Source: JBCBKZ01 sp039026975
GTDB taxonomy: Bacteria > Bacteroidota > Bacteroidia > J057
Direction of reading: 5' to 3'
Length of the DNA: 20,859 nt
Assembly: GCA_039026975.1 (NCBI GenBank)
Contig: JBCCLI010000076.1
Coordinates: 1 to 20,859, forward strand
Shown: one piece after another, positions 14,630 to 20,859 of the stretch
Layout of the letters: each line of letters opens with the position of its first letter
How positions within the stretch are numbered: position 1 is the first letter of the stretch
Position numbers and translations under genes: made by a program
Notes under the pieces: model-generated
Seen by the model: the letters and a program-made list of their open reading frames with translations, nothing else
The model's database searches: none
What the model was told of the DNA's origin: nothing

Positions 14630-17600
14630 CTAAACTTTAGTGTAATTCTGCACCTCTTTCTTAATGGCTTCTTTCTCCTCGTATTCTTCTACTGTTCTGT
14701 TTCTTACTTTAGTCATGTACTTGATAGATGGAAGGGTCTTCACTTCTTCCAGTACTGTGTAAGAGCGCTCATCATAAAAGAGCTTGGACACAGCACTATT
14801 CTTATCATTCAAGTCTCCGAAGACTACTGCATTAGCTGAACAAGCACTCTGACAGGCTGTCAAGTTCTTATCATCTGGCTTAGCAAATGAACTATTAGCT
14901 TGGATCTTGGCTTTCAGCTTGGCTTCCTGTAGACGCTGCACACACCATGAGCACTTCTCCATGACTCCACGGAAACGCACAGTAACATCTGGGTTCAGTA
15001 CAAGTCTCCCTAACTCATTCTGGTATGGGTTCACATCCCTGAATAACTCATCATTGTAGTAGCTGAACCAGTTAAAACGACGCACCTTGTAAGGACAGTT
15101 GTTTGCGCAGTATCTGGTTCCTACACAACGGTTATATGTCATTTGGTTAAGCCCCTCATTACTGTGGATGGTAGCTAGTACCGGACATACCGTTTCACAT
15201 GGTGCATTATCACAGTGCTGACACATCATAGGCTGGAAAACCACATCTGGATTTTCTGTATCTCCACTGTAGTAGCGATCAATACGTAGCCAGTGCATAT
15301 TCCTACGATCACGCACCTCTTTCTTACCTACTACAGGAACATTGTTCTCCGCATGGCAGGAAATGATACAAGCGCCACAACCAGTACACTTATTTAGGTC
15401 TATGACCATCGCCCAACGGATATTTCTGTTGGTTTCCGGATCTTTAAAGTGAGATTCCCAAAGGGTGACTAAGTGCTTACGCTTCTCTTCCCACTTTTCT
15501 ACATTCTCACGATAAGGATTATCTTTCCCTCCTTCTCCATTATAGAATGGGAGAATAGTTTCTCGTATAATATAGTCAGTACGGTCATAGTCATCTCCAA
15601 ACACCTCCCCCTTAGCAGGGTCATAGAGAGTATCAAAGGTCTGGGTAAGTGCTAGTGGGTAGGTTTTCTCCGTCTTACTGATGGATACCCCTCCACGTCT
15701 GTAGCTCACATTATCTCCATTCCGCGTCAATAACTGGAAAGCATTATATCCTCCCACAACTTTAGCTACCCTACCTACATTCTTAGACCTTCCATATCCC
15801 AGTGCTACCCCTACTGTATTTCTGGCTAAACCGGGCTGTACAAAAACTGGAAGTTCTACAGGTTCTGCCAGGCCTTCTATGCTAACACTTACTATATCCT
15901 CATTCTTCAGTCCATTCTCCTTAGCATATGCATTAGGGACTACTAAGTAGTTATCCCATGCCACTCGAGTGATAGGATCTGGAAGCTCATGTAACCATGG
16001 ATTATTTCCATATTTACCATCCCTTATAGCTACTTTTTCATAGAGAACGATTTCCATTCCCTCTGTAACAGGGCCTTTAATCCCCTTACTTGCCTCTAAA
16101 ATAGCTACTTCATTAAAGCTAAATCTTCCTCCTGAAGTGGCTTCCTTCTCATATACTCCTTTTCTCAGGCAGGTATCCCAAAACGCCTGACCATCAACGA
16201 AGTTTTCTTCTTGCTCAGCCTCATATATAGAGAACCAACGATTCTTCAGATAATCATGGAAGTCTATCTTATTTCCTGTCCAGGTAAGGAAAGAATCTTC
16301 TACCTGACGTGAGTTAAAGATGGGATTGATTGTAGGCTGAACTACACTGTAAAGATTAGTTGCCTGCTGCTTATCTCCCCATGACTCCAGATAGTGGTGG
16401 TCTGGACAAACATATTCACAAAGCTCAGTAGTTTCATCAAATTTATGGGCAAATGAAACAGACAGCTTCATTTCCGGGATGGCTTTCTTAAAAGCGTCTG
16501 AATATACTGAGTTGTAGACCGGATTAGCTCCATACAAGAAAAGCCCGTCTACCTCTCCTCTTTCTAACTCAGCAGCAAGGGTAGCTAAATCAGTATCACT
16601 CCCTTTCCTGAGTAAGCCAGGATTATCTATGTCTACTGTATTCCCATAGTTATCCAACATGTAGTTGATAGCATTTACTACCTGCTGGATATTTGTATCA
16701 TTTATTCCACAGAGCACCAGAGATTTTCCCCTGGCCTCTACTAATTCGTTTGCTATTTTATCAAGCCCGTTAGCCGCTACATTGAAAGACTCTACCCCTG
16801 GCAGTGTAGGTTTACCAACCAGTCTGGCCACTTTATTGTGGAGATTTAGGAGGGATAAGCCTATCTGTGAGGGTTGAACGGGGAACCTAATGTCTGCATT
16901 AGCTCCGGTAAGGCTCAGCATGGACTCTACCTGGAAGTGTCTGGACATTTTGCCAGTTTTGGCATCACGATTCACCACGTACTTCCAAGTAAATTCATTT
17001 GGCGCAATCCATGTTCCTAAAAAATCACATGCAAAACTGGCTATTACTTCAGCTTTCTGCATTTGATAGGTAGGAAGCATTCTTTGCCCAAAGGTGGCCT
17101 CATGTGCATCTAGAATGGAAGAAGTAGATACTGCATCATACATCACATGGCTGGCTTGCCCATCTTCAAACTGCGCTAAAAATTCATCTATAACAGCCTG
17201 GGTAGAAGGGCTAAGCACGCTGGAAGAAAGGACTCTCACTTTAGCCCCTGTCTGCTTAAGCTCCGCTATTTTATTTGCGATCTCTCTATCTACTATATCC
17301 CAATCACTAGGATTAGCATTTTTATGTGGTGCACGTATTCTATCTTCATCATATAACCCCAGAATGGTAGCATGCCCTGGCGTATCTATCCCGTTACGGC
17401 CTGTGTAGGAATCTGGATTCCCCTCTAATAGTATAGGACGCCCCACCCTGGTCTTTACCAGAACAGGATTTCCTTCAGGAGTGGTACTGGCATAATAGTT
17501 AGCCACGCCAGGAATCTGGTCATCCGGCTTCTTAACATAGGGAATGGCCTTCTTAGTAGGAGCTTCAAAGCAAGCAGAAAGAGTAGCAGCAGTCATACCA

Positions 17601-17779
17601 AATCCCATCACCTTCAAAAAGTCTCTTCTGTTCGCATTAAACCCGAGAGACTCCTCCGTGGTATTACTGAGCGCATCTTCCATAGGAATATCTGTAGAGA
17701 ACTCCCTGTCTTTCTGTGCAAGAAACTCAGGACTCTGCTCCAGTTCTTCTATTCCTCTCCAATATTTAGGTCTGCTCAT
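14630..17779 (-). CDS. actB: Alternative complex III Fe-S subunit ActB (molybdopterin-oxidoreductase-like plus ferredoxin fusion)
   Basis: 1049 residues, the normal fused size. A Tat-type signal (NRRDFLKVMGF, Arg51-Arg52) ends in LSAC (Cys70), so a Tat-exported lipoprotein is likely. Residues ~75-780 resemble molybdopterin oxidoreductases, but ActB is known to lack the Mo cofactor. Residues 791-1049 hold the Fe-S domain. I count 15 cysteines in cluster motifs: C798/801/804/808, C853/856/861/865, C885/891/895, and C943/946/976/980. Fifteen ligands fit three [4Fe-4S] plus one [3Fe-4S], as reported for ActB of other species. The N-terminal 45 residues before the Tat motif are long and polar. It passes electrons from ActC towards the hemes of ActA. 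Confidence 0.96.
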   Translation of the reverse strand: MSRPKYWRGIEELEQSPEFLAQKDREFSTDIPMEDALSNTTEESLGFNANRRDFLKVMGFGMTAATLSACFEAPTKKAIPYVKKPDDQIPGVANYYASTTPEGNPVLVKTRVGRPILLEGNPDSYTGRNGIDTPGHATILGLYDEDRIRAPHKNANPSDWDIVDREIANKIAELKQTGAKVRVLSSSVLSPSTQAVIDEFLAQFEDGQASHVMYDAVSTSSILDAHEATFGQRMLPTYQMQKAEVIASFACDFLGTWIAPNEFTWKYVVNRDAKTGKMSRHFQVESMLSLTGANADIRFPVQPSQIGLSLLNLHNKVARLVGKPTLPGVESFNVAANGLDKIANELVEARGKSLVLCGINDTNIQQVVNAINYMLDNYGNTVDIDNPGLLRKGSDTDLATLAAELERGEVDGLFLYGANPVYNSVYSDAFKKAIPEMKLSVSFAHKFDETTELCEYVCPDHHYLESWGDKQQATNLYSVVQPTINPIFNSRQVEDSFLTWTGNKIDFHDYLKNRWFSIYEAEQEENFVDGQAFWDTCLRKGVYEKEATSGGRFSFNEVAILEASKGIKGPVTEGMEIVLYEKVAIRDGKYGNNPWLHELPDPITRVAWDNYLVVPNAYAKENGLKNEDIVSVSIEGLAEPVELPVFVQPGLARNTVGVALGYGRSKNVGRVAKVVGGYNAFQLLTRNGDNVSYRRGGVSISKTEKTYPLALTQTFDTLYDPAKGEVFGDDYDRTDYIIRETILPFYNGEGGKDNPYRENVEKWEEKRKHLVTLWESHFKDPETNRNIRWAMVIDLNKCTGCGACIISCHAENNVPVVGKKEVRDRRNMHWLRIDRYYSGDTENPDVVFQPMMCQHCDNAPCETVCPVLATIHSNEGLNQMTYNRCVGTRYCANNCPYKVRRFNWFSYYNDELFRDVNPYQNELGRLVLNPDVTVRFRGVMEKCSWCVQRLQEAKLKAKIQANSSFAKPDDKNLTACQSACSANAVVFGDLNDKNSAVSKLFYDERSYTVLEEVKTLPSIKYMTKVRNRTVEEYEEKEAIKKEVQNYTKV

Positions 17780-17826
17780 TATATGCTAATAGATTTCTTT
17801 AATATCAGATAAATAATTACGCTTAC

Positions 17827-19014
17827 TTAGTAGTGGCAGCGAGCACAGTTCAATCCTCCCATATCTGCTACTGTCATATCCGTTTCTTTTCCGAGCACTT
17901 TAACCTTCTCCTGACGGTGGCATTCTATACACCACCCCATCCCCAAGTTAGAATACTGATATACCACTTCCATCTCCTGTATTGGGCCATGACATGTCTG
18001 ACATTCAAGCCCCCCCACTACTACGTGCTGGGCGTGATTGAAGTAAGCGTGATCAGGAATATTATGGATTCTTACCCACTCTACATTCTTAGGCTCTTTT
18101 GTGTAGGCGGCTTCATTCACATCCCAACCTACAGCCTCATAGATTTTGGCAATTTCTTCTTCTCCACTGGGGCCTTCAGCAATGTACTTGTGGCAGTTCA
18201 TACATACGTTCAAGGAAGGGATCCAGGCACTCTTACTTTTATAGGTACCTGAGTGACAATATTTACAATCTATTTCATACTGACCTGCATGCAGCTTGTG
18301 GCTAAATGCGATAGGCTGCTCAGGCATGTATCCTTGGTGAAGTCCTATTTCTCTTGCTTCAGTTACTGTCTTTGAAAGACCTCCCACCATAACAAGGGTA
18401 GTAATAGTGGTAATTACGTAGGGGCTTCTCATCATAGTAGTAAAGCGCTGCCAGACTTCCCCCCAGTTAAATTCCTCTGCCTGCTCCTTGGATCTGACGG
18501 CTGTTACCATAGTGGCCGTAATGAATACTAACATGAGGGCTATCAAGGCTAACACACTTACCAAGCCTACCAGCGCATAATAAAATTCTGGATCATCTAT
18601 GATACTTCCGCTACCTGCTACTTCACCTCCTCCTGGAATTTCTTCTTCTTTGGGAGCTGCTTCAGCATCTACATAAGCGAGAATGTCATCTATATCAGAG
18701 TTGGCCAGGGTAGGAAAGGCCTGCATCAGCTGCTTATTATACTGCTCGTATAAGGCTACTGCTTTAGGGTCTCCAGCATTGATCATGCCTTGGGCATTTT
18801 TAACCCAGGCGTATAACCACTCCTTATCATTAGCATATTTCTCAGTTACCCCTGCTAATTGAGGACCCACTAGTTTCCCTTTAACTTTGTGGCAGGCACT
18901 ACAGTTAGCTTTATAGAGAGACTCGCCATTGGCGAGATCCTCTGCATATCCGATGCTCAGGTAAAACCCGAATATCAGCAGCAGGGAAAATTTACTGAAT
19001 ACGGAAGAGCCCAT
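17827..19014 (-). CDS. actA: Alternative complex III multiheme cytochrome c ActA with N-terminal monoheme domain
   Basis: 395 residues. A signal peptide (about 1-24, ending SIGYA) leads to a class I cytochrome c domain with CSACH at 38-42, QLAGV and a probable Met ligand at Met97 (QLMQAFP). Two membrane helices follow, about 145-172 and 199-216. The C-terminal part carries five more heme motifs: CKYCH (250), CMNCH (271), CQTCH (338), CIECH (362) and CARCH (390); the last ends one residue before the stop. So six heme c sites, against five in the ActA originally described as pentaheme. It is the first gene of the cluster and has the candidate main promoter upstream. Confidence 0.95.
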   Translation of the reverse strand: MGSSVFSKFSLLLIFGFYLSIGYAEDLANGESLYKANCSACHKVKGKLVGPQLAGVTEKYANDKEWLYAWVKNAQGMINAGDPKAVALYEQYNKQLMQAFPTLANSDIDDILAYVDAEAAPKEEEIPGGGEVAGSGSIIDDPEFYYALVGLVSVLALIALMLVFITATMVTAVRSKEQAEEFNWGEVWQRFTTMMRSPYVITTITTLVMVGGLSKTVTEAREIGLHQGYMPEQPIAFSHKLHAGQYEIDCKYCHSGTYKSKSAWIPSLNVCMNCHKYIAEGPSGEEEIAKIYEAVGWDVNEAAYTKEPKNVEWVRIHNIPDHAYFNHAQHVVVGGLECQTCHGPIQEMEVVYQYSNLGMGWCIECHRQEKVKVLGKETDMTVADMGGLNCARCHY

Positions 19015-19051
19015 ATATGATGTATGTTTTCTTTCTGTTTATAAACTCGTC

Positions 19052-19073
19052 TACCAAAAGTTTCTATTTGGTA
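19052..19073. repeat. Short dyad in the actA leader
   Basis: TACCAAA (19052-19058) and TTTGGTA (19067-19073) are perfect inverted repeats with an eight-base spacer, 38 bases before the actA start codon. It would lie in the leader of the act-cox transcript if the upstream promoter candidate is right. It may be a repressor or activator half-site pair, or a leader hairpin. Symmetry is the only evidence. Confidence 0.35.
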
Positions 19074-19109
19074 TGACTTGTGATAGTTGCATGCTGGTAA
19101 ATCGAACAG

Positions 19110-19140
19110 CAAATTAACATAGTCCCCAATAGTATTCAAA
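19110..19140 (-). promoter_or_regulatory. actA: Candidate promoter of the act-cox cluster
   Basis: On the minus strand TTTG (19140-19137) is followed after exactly 19 bases by TTAATTTG (19117-19110). The Bacteroidetes consensus is TTTG, about 19 bases, TAnnTTTG, so there is one mismatch (T for A at the second base of the -7 box). The implied leader before the actA ATG at 19014 is about 90 bases. Spacing is convincing, but the match is not perfect and only transcript-end mapping would prove it. Confidence 0.42.
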
Positions 19141-19351
19141 CAGAATCGAATAAACTTTCAGAAATGAGTGAACATTTAGAACAATTCTAAATTAAATTTT
19201 TCATATATGATTAAATAGCTAAAAATCAGGCCAAAAAGAGGTGATATGAGCATTTTTAAGCCAGGACTTTCTCCTAAGCTATAAGTTGAAGAGGGTGACC
19301 CACTCGGAAGATTTGACCAAATTCCTGTAAAATAATACATCTGACTTCTAC

Positions 19352-19367
19352 AATGATTTTTGTCATT
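19352..19367. repeat. AATGA-n6-TCATT inverted repeat
   Basis: AATGA (19352-19356) and TCATT (19363-19367) are an inverted repeat with a six-base spacer, followed by CTC. The element resembles the outer arms of the wider 19402-19480 repeat. It lies in the upstream region of the ypdA-like gene and could be an additional operator site of the same regulator. No regulator is identified. Confidence 0.33.
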
Positions 19368-19401
19368 CTCACTTAATTAAAGGACAAATCCCAAAGCCTG
19401 G

Positions 19402-19480
19402 AATGATTCTCTCTACCTGTATGATCCTTCCCTGTAGGCTAGGTGGTTCCTGTGAATTCTGTTTATCTTTGAGAATCATT
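19402..19480. repeat. Perfect 10-base inverted repeat flanking the ypdA promoter region
   Basis: AATGATTCTC at 19402-19411 and GAGAATCATT at 19471-19480 are exact reverse complements, 59 bases apart. The right arm begins on the last base of the candidate -7 box TATCTTTG and would cover the transcription start. Such a layout is expected for a looping or two-site operator. The arms are too far apart for a simple terminator hairpin and no T-run follows. Confidence 0.45.
19464..19471 (+). promoter_or_regulatory. Candidate -7 promoter box of the ypdA-like gene
   Basis: TATCTTTG matches the Bacteroidetes -7 consensus TAnnTTTG fully and lies 26 bases before the ATG at 19498, giving a leader of roughly 20 bases. 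No clear TTG is seen at 19-21 bases upstream, so the -33 element is weak or absent, which would fit an activator-dependent or regulated promoter. Confidence 0.45.
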
Positions 19481-19497
19481 TTCCCGTAATTATCTAT

Positions 19498-20502
19498 ATG
19501 AAAAAAGTCTTTGATGTCGCTGTTGTAGGGGCTGGTCCTATAGGGTTAGCCTGTGGAATAGAAGCCCAGAAAAAGAAGCTCTCCCACATCATTTTTGATA
19601 AGGGATGTCTGGTTAACTCTATATACCATTATCCGGTAAACATGACCTTTTTCTCTACTTCAGAGAAGATTGAGATTGGAGAAGTACCTTTTATTTCTCA
19701 CACACCCAGACCTACCAGAAGAGAAGCCTTAGAGTACTACAGAAGGGTTCAAAAAAAGTGGGCCTTAAACGTCCATACGTATGAGCGTGTTCATCAGGTG
19801 CTCCCCAGCGAGCGCGGACTCCCTTTCACCTTAGAAACTGCTAAGGGAAGGTATCAAGCCCACACTGTAATCATAGCTACCGGATTCTACGATAAGCCTC
19901 ATCTTATAGGAGTTCCGGGTGAAGATCTTCCTAAAGTCAAGCACTACTATGATGATCCCCACCCTTATATAGACCAAAAGGTGCTAGTGGTAGGGGCTGC
20001 TAATTCTGCTATAGATGCCGCCCTGGAAACATGGAGAAAAGGAGCTAGTGTTAGCTTGGTTGTCAGAAAGGAAGCCATCAGCCACCGTGTGAAGTATTGG
20101 ATAAAGCCGGATATAGAAAATAGAATTAAGGAGGGCTCCATCCAAGCCTATTATAGCAGTACTGTACAGGAGATAAGAGAAAAGGAAGTAGATCTACTGA
20201 CCCCAGAGGGCGTTATTACTATTGAGAACGACTTTGTGCTGGCCATGACAGGCTTTGAGCCGGACTTCAGCTGGCTGGAAAATATTGGGATACAGTGTTC
20301 TGATGATCCTATGCGCTACCCTAAGGTACATGAAGAAACCTTTGAGACGCATATCCCTCATCTATATCTGGCAGGGACAGTCTGTGGTGGAATGCACACC
20401 AATAAATGGTTTATTGAAAATTCCATTGTACATGCGAGCACGGTAATGGAGGATATAATTGGAAAATTAGAAGAGAGGGTGGACAGCTACGGTACCCGCT
20501 AA
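19498..20502 (+). CDS. ypdA: YpdA family flavoprotein (putative bacillithiol-disulfide reductase)
   Basis: 334 residues. Two dinucleotide-binding motifs are seen: GAGPIG (11-16) for FAD and VVGAANSAIDAALE (164-177) for NAD(P)H. Between them are SIYHYPVNMTFFSTSEK (41-57) and HTVIIATGF (122-130); the C-terminus has AMTGFEPDF and VCGGMHTNKWFIEN. This order and length are those of YpdA, the proposed reductase of oxidised bacillithiol. It lacks the CxxC of thioredoxin reductases. The Cys that follows GGGP in staphylococcal YpdA (Cys14) is Ile15 here; Cys19, Cys37 and the Cys in VCGG are other candidates. Substrate is therefore uncertain. It is monocistronic, divergent from the act cluster, with a candidate operator in front. 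Confidence 0.88.
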   Translation: MKKVFDVAVVGAGPIGLACGIEAQKKKLSHIIFDKGCLVNSIYHYPVNMTFFSTSEKIEIGEVPFISHTPRPTRREALEYYRRVQKKWALNVHTYERVHQVLPSERGLPFTLETAKGRYQAHTVIIATGFYDKPHLIGVPGEDLPKVKHYYDDPHPYIDQKVLVVGAANSAIDAALETWRKGASVSLVVRKEAISHRVKYWIKPDIENRIKEGSIQAYYSSTVQEIREKEVDLLTPEGVITIENDFVLAMTGFEPDFSWLENIGIQCSDDPMRYPKVHEETFETHIPHLYLAGTVCGGMHTNKWFIENSIVHASTVMEDIIGKLEERVDSYGTR

Positions 20503-20550
20503 TGAGGTACCGATAATAAGACTTAGACCCTGTGGAACTATAAAAATTTA

Positions 20551-20562
20551 TTTCTTAAGAAA
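20551..20562. repeat. 12-base perfect palindrome next to the large inverted repeat
   Basis: TTTCTTAAGAAA is self-complementary and overlaps the outer edge of the left arm of the 63-base element by two bases. It could be an insertion-site or target remnant or just AT-rich sequence; nothing else supports a role. Confidence 0.25.
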
Positions 20563-20623
20563 GCCACAGATTCACTGATTAACACCGAATCTCTATCCGC
20601 CGTAATCTGTGAATCTGTGGCTT
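20561..20623. repeat. 63-base palindromic element (CACAGATT type), possible bidirectional terminator
   Basis: Arms 20561-20581 and 20603-20623 are 21-base inverted repeats with a single mismatch, separated by a 21-base loop. The arms are themselves built of near-repeats with a period of about nine (CACAGATT, CACTGATT, then ACACCGAAT). It sits between the 3' ends of convergent genes, so it could end transcription from both sides as an RNA hairpin, but no T-run follows the right arm. CACAGATT-rich intergenic palindromes occur as dispersed repeats in many bacterial genomes, as I recall, so it may be a REP- or MITE-like element. Confidence 0.65.
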
Positions 20624-20630
20624 ACACCAT

Positions 20631-20652
20631 TAAAAACTTCTCTTGAGGAGTT
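20631..20652 (-). terminator. Weak candidate intrinsic terminator of the right-edge gene
   Basis: On the minus strand AACTCCTC and GAGAAGTT (20652-20645 and 20642-20635) can pair with one C-A mismatch and a very short AA loop, followed by TTTTTAA (the Ts continue from the stem into 20634-20631). The position directly at the stop codon of the minus-strand gene suits a terminator, but the stem is imperfect. Confidence 0.3.
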
Positions 20653-20854
20653 ATACCCTTACCCCATCAGCTTTACTTACTTCAGGTATCCAAATGACCT
20701 CTGTCAACTCCGACCCACCTTTCTCATCCTGAAGGCGCCGCGTTTTATACATCTCCTGGTGAGCCCTCAAATACTCCAGAAATGGCTGGGCGCTCCTAAA
20801 GGAAGCATTGTCTGTATAGATAAGCGTCCCTTTCTTAAACTTGGGTTCCAGCAT
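20651..20854 (-). CDS. Unrecognised protein, probably C-terminal part of a gene running off the right edge
   Basis: 67 residues from the ATG at 20854; the frame is open to the window edge, so the true start may lie outside. The sequence is hydrophilic, without signal peptide or membrane helix, and mixed in charge: it has IYTDNASFRSAQPFLEYLRA and a basic KTRRLQDEKGG, then ELTEVIWIPEVSKADGVRV. I do not recognise the family. Composition looks like normal coding sequence, and a candidate terminator lies at its end. It is convergent with the ypdA-like gene across the 63-base palindrome. Confidence 0.5.
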   Translation of the reverse strand: MLEPKFKKGTLIYTDNASFRSAQPFLEYLRAHQEMYKTRRLQDEKGGSELTEVIWIPEVSKADGVRV

Positions 20855-20859
20855 TTTTA

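Larger units (their letters stand above)
19015..19497. other. Divergent intergenic region between actA and the ypdA-like gene
   Basis: 483 bases with no convincing coding region. It holds the start regions of two divergent transcripts, a 7-base dyad near actA, a Bacteroidetes-type promoter candidate on the minus strand, and a set of AATGATT/AATCATT inverted repeats on the ypdA side. The stretch 19145-19350 is AT-rich and shows nothing more that I can name. No tRNA-like or riboswitch-like fold was recognised by eye. Confidence 0.6.

Noticed and set aside
14630..17779. ActB as a formate dehydrogenase or other molybdenum enzyme
   Set aside because: Fusion to the four-cluster ferredoxin domain, the Tat-lipoprotein signal and the position between actA and actC identify it as ActB, which is known to lack the Mo cofactor.
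20561..20623. Palindrome as a CRISPR repeat unit
   Set aside because: Only one inverted pair is present, with no regularly spaced direct repeats and no cas gene.

Overview
The window looks like chromosomal DNA from a member of the Bacteroidota, most likely of the Cytophagales type. Three things point there: the gene order alternative complex III (act) – cytochrome oxidase – heme A synthesis, candidate promoters of the TTTG / TAnnTTTG type, weak or absent Shine-Dalgarno sequences, and a YpdA-type flavoprotein of the Bacteroidetes kind. This placement is inference from gene content, not from a marker gene.

Layout. (a) 1-144: the C-terminal end of a MtaB-like tRNA methylthiotransferase. (b) 246-979: a two-gene toxin-antitoxin-like module (UPF0175 antitoxin, DUF3368 PIN-domain toxin) on the + strand; its 3' end overlaps the 3' end of the respiratory cluster by 4 bases. 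(c) 976-19014, minus strand: one long respiratory cluster. Read in its transcription direction it is actA-actB-actC-actD-actE-actF (alternative complex III, a quinol:cytochrome c oxidoreductase), coxB, coxA, ctaA (heme A synthase), ctaB (heme O synthase), two subunit III genes, a subunit IV gene, two SCO-fold proteins, a DUF420 membrane protein and a small CxxC membrane protein. (d) 19015-19497: divergent intergenic region with candidate promoters and inverted repeats. (e) 19498-20502: ypdA-like flavin disulfide reductase, + strand. (f) 20561-20623: a strong imperfect palindrome of a repeat-like type. (g) 20651 to the right edge: an unrecognised minus-strand coding region.

How it works together. 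ActC and ActF sit in the membrane with the quinol site. Electrons are expected to pass through the ActB Fe-S clusters and the ActA/ActE hemes c to the CuA site of CoxB, and then to heme a and the heme a3-CuB centre of CoxA. CoxB has no fused cytochrome c domain, so the heme domains of ActE or ActA (or a separate cytochrome c) must feed it. CtaB and CtaA make the heme A. The last four genes look like assembly factors.

The points most worth a second look are at the assembly end and in the flavoprotein. Both SCO-fold proteins lack the canonical copper ligands. A small CSMC-containing membrane protein sits beside them. CtaA has Asn in place of the first heme-ligand His. ActF carries a 16-His loop. 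The YpdA-like protein lacks the Cys proposed to be catalytic in staphylococcal YpdA. No CRISPR array, phage, insertion sequence, rRNA or tRNA gene was seen.
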